From: Ziziphus jujuba
Lineage: Eukaryota > Streptophyta > Magnoliopsida > Rosales > Rhamnaceae
Length of the DNA stretch: 64,000 nt
Assembly (NCBI RefSeq): GCF_031755915.1
Contig: NC_083390.1
Coordinates: forward strand, 18,941,001-19,005,000
Direction of reading: 5' to 3'
Below, one piece after another: positions 54,146-64,000 of the stretch. Position 1 is the stretch's first letter. Each line of letters begins with the position of its first letter. A program made the position numbers and the translations under genes. The notes below the pieces were generated by a model. The model was not told the origin of the DNA. It did no database searches and worked only from the letters and a program-made list of their open reading frames with translations.

Positions 54146-56170
54146 GGTCCAAGTCCAGGATTTTTTTTTTTTTTTTAAATGTTATTAGTGATTTTGTGCA
54201 ATTACAATTTGTCATGGTTATTTAAAGGATGTTCCTCTTTGCACATTGCGTTCAATATTTGTATCTCTTTTTGTTTTTATTTTTTAATTAATACAAATTT
54301 TGGTTTTTGAAACTCTATTGGAAATATTTGTATCTCTTTCCTCAATATTAAATAATAATGTATTTGAGAAGTATTATATATATACAAATAAATAATATAA
54401 ATAACTATTTCTAAAAAAATATAATTAGCTAGAAATTTGAACTTATTATTTTTTACATATATGTTGCTACTTATTTTTTCAGATTGCAGATTTCTTTATA
54501 AATATACATGTTGATGCAATTTGAGCTGGTTAAAATAATTTTTTTGTTTTACCTTTTAAATTATCCACAGTTTTTTTCTTCTAACTATTTATTTATTTAT
54601 AAATTTCCAAAACTGTATTTTAGGTTAATTTAAATTTTATTTGTACCAAAAGATATCTTTGTGGAGATTCTCACGGCCACCACCAAACCCTACGTATATC
54701 TATTAAGTTGCATTTAAAAAATAATCTTAAAATTATGATAATATATATATATATATATAGTCAAATATCATGTATATTTTATTTTGTTAATGATAATTCA
54801 TCAAAACATTCTCTTCATTATGATAATATATATATATATATATATATATATGAGCCAAATTTTCATTTTTTCATTTTTAATTATTAGCACATCAAAATAT
54901 TCTCTTCATTTTTTTATCCATACAAAATAATCAAACAACTCCTATATTATAAAAACAAAAACAAAAATCACTCCAACTGTAAATAAGAAAATTGTTTCGT
55001 CCAACCTCTATTCTTTACCTATTTGTATAAAGAAAACAATTAAAAAGATTAAAGTTTAAAAATACCCATAAACACACACTTTTGCATGAGGCACATACAC
55101 TAAAAATGGTGGAGAATATGAGTTTCAACTTAGCTTGGATGAGGTATACTTATTTTTATCACATTCCTATCCATTACAAATTTAGGTTGTATTTGCTTTT
55201 GAATTTCTTTATTTTTTTTCCCTTACCAATAAAGATTGTTTGAATACATTAAAAAAAATACAGATAGCATAAAAGTTAGATTTTATTCTAATTTATACAT
55301 ATGCAATGGAAATAATCAATGATTAAAATATGAGGATGATAATTGATAAGAGCATAACAAATATTATCATTGTTTTATAAGAAAAGATGAAACGCAATGA
55401 CTAGAATACTTTTATTTTTAACAAATTTTTATTTGATAAAATATTACATTGATGTTGGATTTACTAATAATAATATATAACCAATTTTTATTATATTATT
55501 TAAAAAACTTATTATAATGAGATTTATAATATAAAAGACGTTTTTGCAAAAATTTAATTTGCCCTACAAAATATTTATTTTTGGCTTTGACCATGGGCTT
55601 AAGTAAATAGGGAAATGAAAAGGAAAAATTAAAAAAAAAAAAAAACTTGATTCTATATAATTCTATACCAAATTTAGTGCTATAGATTTGTGTATTTCTT
55701 TTTCATTGAAACAAAATATAGTTAAAAAAAAAAAAAAAAACAAAAGTTGCAAATGACGAAAAGAAACAATGAGAAATAGAAACTCATTCTTAAACAATAT
55801 AACAAAAGAAGGCATTTTCTCTTTATTGGGATTGTTGATTAATATAAAGATATAAAAGGACTGGGTGCTTTTTTGTTTTTCGTTTATTATTTGGTTTTTT
55901 GTATATTTTGATAATTATTAAAAGCAAATTAATTAGTTCATTAATTTTTGTGTTCTCACTCTAAGGTCAAATTAATAATTGTACTGGTCAAAATTGTCAA
56001 ATTTATTTTGTGTTAAAGATTGATAATGAATGTACCATTTACAAAAGAAGCTAGGATGAAAAAAATACAGATCAGATCTCAAAAGCATCAAAAATTACAT
56101 TGTATATATATGGCAGAAGTTTATTTTTTCATTATTTTTTTATTGATCCAATCTTTATGTATTTGGAAGC

Positions 56171-56203
<33 letters not shown>

Positions 56204-56776
56204 TATCTATTTTGACTTTAAATATTCATCATCATTATTATTATAATTTATTATGTAACATAAACAATTAGTCAAAAAGTAAGGATATAATTTAGTAGAA
56301 AATAGAAGAAATGTTTGGAACATGGCCTTAGGTTTATAATATATGACGTGGCTTTAGGTTTATAATATATTACAAAATATAAGATTAATTATTTTATTCA
56401 TTTGTAAATATAAATAGAAAACTCACTTTAATTATTAAAGTTTATATGCAAAATATTGTTGCATTATTTTATTTTATTTCATTATTATAGAGCGTATTTA
56501 CTTTTGCATGAGAATTTCAAGGAGATTTTTAAAAATAAATTGCTGCCACATTTATTTTAAAAGAAGTTTTTAATATATCCATGAATAAAGAGATAATTTT
56601 TCTATATAATATATAAAATAAGAAGAGTGATTACCGCATGTTAGCATATTACCAATCCAATTTCCTTCTAAAATCATTTTTTTTATTTTAATTATATTTA
56701 TTTATGATCTTATCTTTTATGGTTATATCAAAATATATATAAATCAATTTTTGCTTTAAAATAAATTTTAAATAAG

Positions 56777-56812
<36 letters not shown>

Positions 56813-58330
56813 ACTATAATGAATATTGTCAAGCACATTAAATATAGGTTATAATCAAATTATATGTAATATTAAAATAAAGTATATACAACACATTATA
56901 AGTTACATATAATTTGTTGCTGACCCGTATCATAATGCACAAACTGACACATATAATAGTGAACCTTTATATATATATATATGTTATGTAAAGATATACT
57001 TTTTTTTGAATCCAAATTATTGTTAATTAGGTTATAATAATAATAATCATAATAATAATAACAATAATAATAAATATAAGTAAATTATCTTATAAGAATT
57101 TAATATAGGAAAATTTATTATTTGCAAAGAATCAAAAAATTCATTTGAATTTAAATTTGAATTCCATAAATGGAAAATATTATAAAAAAATTTTGAATTT
57201 GAATTAAATTATATAAATATATTTGAATTTAAATTTGAATTTAAATTTTATAGACAAAAAAAATTAAATAGGTAAATATTTTTTAATTTGAATTCCATAA
57301 ATAAATTATCTTATAAGGTAAAAATGTGTTTATAGAATAATAATAATAATAATAATAAAATAATAAAATAATTAAATTACATTATGAGTATTTAATATAT
57401 GAAAATTAAATATTATTTAAATATATTTGAATTTGAATTAAATTATATAAATGCATTTGAATTTAAATTCTACAAATGAGAAAATATTAGTTAAAAAAAT
57501 TTCATGTATGAAAAAAATTATATCGGTAAATATTTTTGAATTTAAATTTTATGATTATATAATATTATATGTAGAGATCAAATTTATAGTTTTTAACATA
57601 GATTGAAAAAAAAAATCAAAATATACTTATTATAATACAATCTTGAAATATAATTAATTATTATAAATTATTTTAAAAATAATTTATTATGGCTAGATAT
57701 GTTGTGTATTGCATGAAAATGGATGATAGTAAGAGAAAAATAGTAAAATGAAGAAAGATAAAAGAAGCAAGTGGTAGGAAAAGAGAAGGGAAGGGAAAGA
57801 GGAAGATGATAGATTGGTTATGAGGAGTGAAGAGCATCAAGGCAAATAGTGGAAAAACAAATTTTCCATCAACCTCAAAAGCGAGAGAAAATTTCACCAA
57901 AAGCAGAGAGAGAAGGACCTACTTTTTTTATATTTTATTTTATATTTTATCTTTGTGTGATTAAGTTCAATCTTCCACTAAAATTTATATAGACAACGAA
58001 AAAAAAAAAAAAAGTGGAATGAAATAGTGTAAAGGGTGGATATATAAAGAGAGAAGGAAAAATTGGAGTGCAAATATAAAAACCGTTAACTATCCAGGTG
58101 GAAAGATTAAAAAATAAAATCTTAATAATTGCAAATCTATATAAATTTAACATAATCATTTTGAATGTACAAGAGCAGAGAAATTTTTTAAATAATCAAA
58201 CCATCCCTGAAAAACGACCAAACTGAACTATTTTTTCCCAACCCATGCATAGGCAATAGACAAATAAATAAATAAACAAAAATTTTATTTGAATTTGACT
58301 TTTTTTTTTTTTTTACTTCATTTGATTTTG
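54146..58330. other. AT-rich intergenic block downstream of CPSF73-II
   Basis: The CPSF73-II 3' UTR probably occupies the first ~200 bp. The rest is extremely AT-rich with many (AT)n arrays and no coding potential. A diverged tandem duplication lies at 57031-57560 (separate entry). Confidence 0.5.
57031..57560. repeat. Diverged tandem duplication, about 300-bp unit
   Basis: Two consecutive blocks (about 57031-57325 and 57328-57560) share the order: ATA/ATT trinucleotide run, AAATTA(C/T).TTAT(A/G)AG, TTTAATATA(G/T)GAAAA, then several ATTTGAATTTAAATT words and an AATATT.(A/T)(A/T)AAAAAATT segment. The low complexity limits certainty, but the order of elements is repeated. Confidence 0.55.
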
Positions 58331-60260
58331 AAATTTGAAATTTAAAATAAAAAGAGGTGACCGTTATAAAGCATTTGGAAAACGATCCTGTTCTTGCTCA
58401 TTGGAGATATATATATATATTTTTTTTCCCTCGTTTCCTCTCCTCTCTCTCTCCAAACGCTCTCTTCCAGTTTTCTTCTTTAGCCGCCGAAACTCCTCTC
58501 AAACGCCGAATAAAGGAATCAAGAGATGTCTTCCATTCCTCTTCGTTTCCGATTGCGCTCAAAGACGTCTCTGTATCAGTAAGTTTTTCTTCTATTTCAT
58601 TGATTTTTTTTTTTTATAAATTTTCTCTTCATTTTCATTTTATTCTTCTCTTTAATCGTTTTTATTTTGTTGATTTTTAATCTCTTCCTCTTCGTTAATA
58701 ATTTGAAAATCAGTCAATATTTAATTTGTTGCGTTTGATTTTTGTTTTTTAATTATTCAAACAACGGATTAAATGATGACAATCTCTGAAAACTTTTTAA
58801 ATTTTAAAATATCATTGGAGTTAGGGATTGCAATTCTGTGCTTTCAATTTGAATACTGCTTTTTATTTATAAATAAAAACCTTAAATTTGTGAGTTGATG
58901 AGGTAGATCATCACCTTGGAATATATGTTTATGTTCACCTCTTCAAACACTTTTCCATTTTTCTTCAGGCACCAAAACTCCTCTCAAACACCGAATAACG
59001 ATCAGTAAGTATGATGTCGTCGACTCCTATTAGTTGCCGATTACGCTCGGAGATGTCTCAATATCTTTTCAACTCAATATCTTTTCTCTTCCTTTTTCGT
59101 TTGTTATTCTGTTTAATCGATTTCATTTATTTGCTTTTGTAATCTATTCCTCTTTCATTAATAATTTGAAAATCCGTCAATATGTGATTTGTTCCGTTTG
59201 GATCTTTTTTTTTTTTTTTTTGAATTATTTAAACAACGGATTAAACGAAGACGATCTTTCAAAACTTGACAATTTCAAAAATTGTGCTGGAGTTAGAGAG
59301 TTCAATGCTATGATTTCATTTGAATACTTTTTTTTCTTTTTTCTTTTCTATTATTTACAAATCAAATTTTAAATGGGCGACTTGATGAGCAGATCATCAC
59401 CTAGGAATATGTTTATGTTCATCTCTATACGTTTAATGGCTATAGAATAATAGAAGAATTTTACTAATGTGCTAATGGAAATTATCAAAAAAAAAAAAAA
59501 AAAAGTGATGGAGAATTCTTACTTCAGTTTCTAAATATGCCCAATTCATATGGTATTTGAATAGGAACTCGTACAAAGTGATGGGAGTACTAAAAATTGT
59601 CATATTTTGGAGACATTTAAAAAGTATAGATTTAAAGAAACAGCTTGGAAGATATATCTTGGATATGATATTTGATAATATGGTAACTTCATTTCTTAAA
59701 TGCCTTTTCAAGTTGTTAATGCATCTCCAAATAAGAATATATAGTTATCTTATTCAACTCTTGAGTGTGTTTTTGAAATTTTTTTTTTTCAATTAGTTTT
59801 CTTTTTCTTCTTTAAGAAGAGTGTCGATTAATGTATTAATGTTACTTCTTTCAATTTGGTGTCTGTTGAGGGGAAACTGCTTCACTTTTGCATGGTAGAA
59901 CTGTTTTACGTGTCATACTGCCTACATTTTGGAATTTGAATTAACTGTTATCCAGTGCTATTGGTTGAAAGGATAAAGAAGGCCAATCCTGAGTTCTTTC
60001 AGCAACTCTAAAGGTATGAATTATCAGCCTTCTCATTCATAATTGTATATGGCTTGAATTTGCTTCCTGCTTTTCTTCAATTTTGGAAAATGAATTTGCA
60101 TCTTCTTTTAGGTTCTGTAGGGATTTTTTAACGATCAGAACCTTGAAGCTCATTCATCATTATACTATTGACTATTTGTTGCAGGTTGCAGAGGAGGAAA
60201 ATGTACAAGTTGACTCAAAATTCTGAGGTTTACTTGCAGTTGGGTAACTAGTAATTTTGT
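58331..60260 (+). other. Possible transcribed leader region of an unrecognised gene
   Basis: A CT-rich stretch (58433-58505) precedes an ATG at 58526 that opens MSSIPLRFRLRSKTSLY and meets a donor-like CA|GTAAGT at 58577-58579. Further right, 59950-60011 reads in one frame as VLLVERIKKANPEFFQQL then stop, after an AG, and 60186-60251 reads KMYKLTQNSEVYLQLGN then stop. I do not recognise these peptides and could not join them into one frame with confidence. The region looks like 5' and internal exons of a small gene or of its pseudogene. Confidence 0.3.
58461..59432. repeat. Diverged tandem duplication, about 485-bp unit
   Basis: Copy 1 (about 58461-58945) and copy 2 (about 58948-59432) align along their length. 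Both show AAACTCCTCTCAAAC, CCGAATAA, ATGTC(T/G)TC, CCGATT(G/A)CGCTC, ATTAATAATTTGAAAATC, AACAACGGATTAAA, TGGAGTTAG, GATCATCACCT and GGAATAT...TTTATGTTCA in the same order. The unit contains a leader-like segment and a start codon, so a promoter-proximal exon was probably duplicated. Confidence 0.85.
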
Positions 60261-60600
60261 TTAATTTTTTGTGTATTTTGGGATTTGTACTACTTTTGTT
60301 GAATAATTTTTAATGATGTATGTAAAACTTTGAAAACATAATACTGCATTCAGCATAAGATAAAAACTTGTTAGAGTTCCTATGATATCTGGATGTATTT
60401 TCTTTTTCTCGCTTCAAGTTTGAACTTTGATTTGTTCTGTCATCTACATGAAAAATTAAGCTGAGCTCATCAACTAAATATTAAGTGATCATGTTCTCGC
60501 CTAATGCATATTCCTTGCTACAAACTATGAGCGAAGCAGGAGGTTTTCTATTTCCCAATTTTCAGATTGTTTATAATTTTGTATAATTGTCAACTTTGCT
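60261..60600. other. Short T-rich intergenic stretch
   Basis: Nothing recognisable. It leads into the T/G-rich repeat field. Confidence 0.4.
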
Positions 60601-63220
60601 TTATGATTTTATTCTGAGTTTTTTGTGTACCTCTGGTTTAGATTTTTTTTATTTTATTATTTTTTTTTTCAGGTCAGTTTGTTGGATGATGATCTTGTTA
60701 TTTCTTCTAGTTACCCTCACCTTTTTGTGTAGCCTGTGTTAACTGTTCTTTATATGTTTTTTGATATTTTGTGATTTGTTTATGGATTTTGTGTACCTTT
60801 GGTTTAGATAATTTTTATGGTCTCAACTTTATGTATTCTGAGTTTTTTGTTGTTGTTTCACTTGCATTTTGTCTTGGAACTCGTTGTTTCTGTTTGCTTA
60901 TTTTTCTTGGATGCCTTTTGATTCTTTTGGGCTTTGTTTATGATTTTGTGATATGAACCTTTTTTTATTCTCGATTTATCTACAGGCTTGGTGCAATTTG
61001 TTCCTGAGTTTGTACTTTGTGTTTTTCCTCATTATTTGTGTGCATTTCTTTGTATTATATTACTTCTCCCTGTAAGTTCTTTCTTTTGTCGTTGTTCAAT
61101 ATTTACTTTTCAAGGTTGCATTCTAATTCTTTTAGATTTTGTTTTGCTTTAGTTTTTTATTTTTTGTCCTTATTTTTTTATGTTCATTATTGCTTCCTTT
61201 GGTCCTTGCTTGCTTGTGTAATTTGTTCTTCTTTTATGCCTTTAGCTTTTCTTGGCATTTAATCACAATGTATTTTCTGATTTGCTGACTACATCATCTG
61301 GTTCTTGCTAGCAAACCTGATGTAGTTTGCTGTTTTCCCTTTTTTTTTTTTCTTTTTTTTTAAGGATTATCATTCTATGTTTTTTGGTATTTTATGCTTT
61401 TTTTTATTGCTTTTGTGTACCTTGGTTCAGATAGTTCTTCTGGCCTCTGCTTTATTTATTCTGAGTTTTCTGTTTTGTGTGCATTTTACTTGTTCATTAT
61501 TGCTTCCTGCATTTTGTTGTTTCTGTTTATAATTTTGTCTACTACCTTTCAATTTATGGCTGGATGTATTTTGGTTCAAGTGAAAATTTTATGTTTCTCT
61601 ATCATTTCATACTCTTTGTGTGCATTTTGGTTGTATTTAGTGGTTCTTCATATCATTTTTGCTTCCTTATGTTTATTGTTAGTTGCATTATTTGATGGTT
61701 CTTTACATTCTTTGCATGCATTTTGATGATTTACTTTCTTTTTTTTTTGCTATTGTTTTCTTCTGTAATTTTTCATTGTGTTCAGTCTTGAAAATGCTAA
61801 TCCTTGTGTGCTTGTGTATTCAGTCTTCTATTTATGATTTGATGTATTCTTGTTTTTGTGCTTCTTTTTTTTAAGTTCTTTGTTTCATTTTACTTTCTGT
61901 GCCTTTTTTTGTTCTTGCTTTCTTATGGAGTTTGCACCTTCGTGTTTGATGGTTATTACCCCTTTATATTAATAGTCTTTTGTCCATCACATTCTTTGCC
62001 TCCATTTTATTATATATGACTGCTTACTGTATCCATTTTCACTTAGGCTAATAATTGTATTCATTGTTGTGTTTTGTAACATTGATGGCATCTTTGTGTG
62101 CTCTTTTCTGGTTTGACAGTATATGTAAAGACTGCATCTTTTTATGTTGGTTATGTTCATGTGTGTGACGATTATTATCACTTTATGCTAACACTTTTTT
62201 CATTCATGACATTCTTTGTCTGCACTTTTATTTTATATGACCGATTATTGTGTGTAAGTTTACTTGTGTTGGTAATTGTATTCATTATTGTATGTTGGGA
62301 CATTGATGGTATATGTATGTGCAATTTTCTGGTTTGGCAGTATATTCACATAGAATATATATTTTGTGTTGGTTATGGTTGTGTGTGTGATGATTATCAT
62401 GACTTTGTGTAACAGTTTTTTCCATTCATCACATTCTTGGGCCGTATTTTTTATTTTATTTTATTATTTTTAGTATCGTATCGTGTATGATTTTATTCTT
62501 TCTTGACGTGGGTCATTGTTTTCTTGTGTGCATTTTGATAGTTCGCTTGATGCTTGCTTATGTAAATTTGTTGATTATTCGATTTTTGATGTCTTTGATC
62601 TTTGTTTGTGTTTGTTCTTTCTTCCTGTGGTTGTTATTTTTTTCTCTCTGCCTGTTTTGATAGTTTGTTCTTCTTTGATGTCTTTGATACTTGCTTGTGT
62701 AATAATTGTTGATTGAATTTCTTTGATATCTTTGATCTTTGGTTGTGTTCTACTGTTTCTTCCTATAGTCATTGCTTTCTCTATCTGCATTTTGATTGTT
62801 TGTTTTTGTTTGATGTCTTTGATGCTTGCTTGTGTACTAATTGTTTGACTGAACATGATGTCTTTGGTCTTTGCTTGTGTTTATTGTTCCTTCTTATGGT
62901 CATTGTTTTGCTTTGTGAGCATTGTTGTTCCTTCCTGTGGTCAGTGTTGTGCTTTGTGTGCTTTTTTATTTTCTGTTATTCTTTGATGCTTGCTTGTGTC
63001 ATAATTGTTTATTGATGTCTTTGATCTTGCTTGTGTTTATTGTTTCTTCCTATGATCATTGTTTTCTCTATGCGCATTTTGATTGTTTGTTCTTCTTTGA
63101 CGTCTATGATGGGTGCTTGTGTAAATTTGTTGATTGTTCTTCTTTGATGTCTTTGATTTTTGTTTGTCTATGTTGTTTCTTCCTATGGGTCACTGTTTGT
63201 TGATATTTTGTGCTTGTTCA
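60601..63220. repeat. T/G-rich degenerate tandem-repeat field
   Basis: About 2.6 kb in which the + strand is dominated by T and G and A is scarce. Repeated phrases include ATTCTGAGTTTT(T/C)TG (60611, 60835, 61458), TTTTGTGTACCT.TGGTT.AGAT, CATTGATGG(C/T)AT (62080, 62301), ACATTCTTTG(C/T)CT (61990, 62210) and CTTGATG/TTTGATGTCTTTGAT.CTTG with CTTGTGTAATAATTGTTGA (62550-63180). One block repeats at 220-222 bp; another (62527-63190) at roughly 120-165 bp. All + strand open frames here are hydrophobic translations of the T-rich repeat, not genes. Confidence 0.8.
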
Positions 63221-63497
63221 TGAGAATTTTGGACAAGAGTAATTCTATATTCATATAATGAAATACAACCCTAATATTTATATTGGAGTGGCTGACTTTT
63301 CAGTCCACTATTCTAGGAAAATAAAATGAGAATCCCACAAAAATAGGAATCTCAACAAACTAGGAAAGCAACAAATTAGGAATCAGTTAATAACTGACCC
63401 TATTTATTAGGAAACTAAATAACAAATCCTAATCTACCAAATTACAGAATAAAACACTTTCCTAATATATATACAAGCTATACGGCTTTTTCCTACA
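63221..63497 (-). mobile_element. Copia element 3' LTR
   Basis: Read on the minus strand, the LTR begins TGTAGGAAAAAGCC at 63497 directly after a polypurine tract and likely ends TTCTCA at 63221, about 277 bp, a normal size for small Copia LTRs. The outer end is less certain than the inner one because the second LTR is outside the window. The five bases outside it (63216-63220) would be the target-site copy. Confidence 0.65.
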
Positions 63498-63506
63498 CTC
63501 TCCCTC
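63498..63506 (-). other. Copia polypurine tract
   Basis: GAGGGAGAG on the minus strand, sharing its first bases with the TGA stop codon of the polyprotein and abutting the LTR start. It is the primer for plus-strand DNA synthesis in Copia elements. Confidence 0.75.
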
Positions 63507-64000
63507 AAGCTGGGTTGTACATGTTATACAATCCCAGCTTGGACTTCAATTCATCAAAACTTATTCTTGAAATGGCTTTGGTGAGAATATCAGCAAGCTG
63601 CAGTCGAGTATGGATGTAGCTCAATTGAACTGTTCCATTATTGACCTTCTCTGAAATGAAATGCCTGTCAATTTCAACATGCTTAGTCCTGTCATGGTGT
63701 ACCGGGTTTTTAGCAATGCTAATGGCAGATTGACTATCACTAAACATTTTTATCTGGTCTTTAAAATCAACTTTCAGCTCCCTTAGTAATCTCTGAAGCC
63801 ACATTCCTTCACAAATACCCAAAGCAAGAGCACGATATTCTGACTCTGCACTGCTTCTCGACACTACTGATTGCTTTTTGCTTCTCCATGTAACAAGATT
63901 ACCCCAAACAAAGGAGCAGTAACCACTTGTGGATCTCCTTTCAGTTAGTTCTCCAGCCCAGCTAGCGTCTCTGTATACCTCTATCTCACGACTTTCACTC
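63505..64000 (-). mobile_element. Copia polyprotein, C-terminal RNase H part, runs off the window
   Basis: The minus-strand frame is open from the window edge to the TGA at 63505. It reads EVYRDASWAG, RRSTSGYCSF, then WRSKKQSVVSRSSAESEYRA, then FSDSQSAISIAKNPVHHDRTKHVEID, ADILTKAISR and a final YNMYNPA. These are hallmarks of the RNase H end of plant Ty1/Copia pol: the D/E/D residues sit in DASWAG (a shifted form of the usual D.DWAG), SSAESEYRA and FSDSQSAI. The frame has no break in the visible 165 codons, so the element may be fairly young. The upstream gag, protease, integrase and reverse transcriptase lie outside. Confidence 0.92.

Noticed and set aside
60771..63203. Series of open frames encoding Phe/Leu/Cys-rich hydrophobic peptides
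   Set aside because: They are translations of a T/G-rich repeat; there is no conserved motif, and overlapping frames are equally open.

Overview
This is nuclear DNA from a flowering plant, most likely a eudicot. The evidence is intron-rich genes with GT-AG junctions, plant-only families (FKF1/ZEITLUPE, MAP70, DRP1, P-class PPR), very AT-rich intergenic DNA with long A/T runs and (AT)n arrays, and LINE, Copia and probable Gypsy retrotransposon remains. The species cannot be named from the sequence. Gene models were built by hand by matching exon ends, reading frame and family conservation. Several open frames here begin at TTG or GTG, so coding starts were placed at the first sensible ATG.

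Layout, left to right. 1-4.7 kb: AT-rich DNA with a probable minus-strand Gypsy-type LTR and primer-binding site. 4.78-5.92 kb (+): small two-exon gene, probably for a plastid protein. 7.8-12.6 kb (+): FKF1, the LOV/F-box/kelch blue-light photoreceptor, with clock-type promoter motifs. 13.9-20.3 kb (-): 16-exon dynamin-related gene of the DRP1C type, convergent with FKF1. 21.8-26.75 kb (+): decayed L1-type LINE bounded by a 12-bp target-site duplication. 28.1-29.7 kb (-): intronless PPR gene with 15 repeats. 29.9-42.5 kb: long AT-rich intergenic block. 43.0-47.1 kb (+): MAP70 microtubule-associated protein, 11 exons. 48.5-54.1 kb (+): CPSF73-II metallo-beta-lactamase/beta-CASP endonuclease (INTS11-like), 13 exons. 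54.1-60.3 kb: AT-rich DNA, then a tandemly duplicated leader-like segment. 60.6-63.2 kb: T/G-rich degenerate tandem repeats. 63.2-64 kb (-): 3' end of a Copia element (RNase H end, polypurine tract, LTR), running off the window.

The genes do not form one pathway. They cover flowering-time light sensing (FKF1), membrane fission at the cell plate and plasma membrane (DRP1C), organelle RNA processing (PPR), cortical microtubules (MAP70) and nuclear RNA 3'-end cleavage (CPSF73-II). Their linkage is informative. From memory, Arabidopsis keeps FKF1 beside MAP70-1, DRP1C beside MAP70-4, and CPSF73-II/PPR/MAP70-3 together, so this window looks like the unfractionated ancestral block. I found no undescribed defence or mobile system. 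The most notable signals are this block, a microsatellite-encoded RD/KD/RE tract in the dynamin, the evening elements of FKF1, the LOV cysteine codon split by an intron, and the T/G-rich repeat field.
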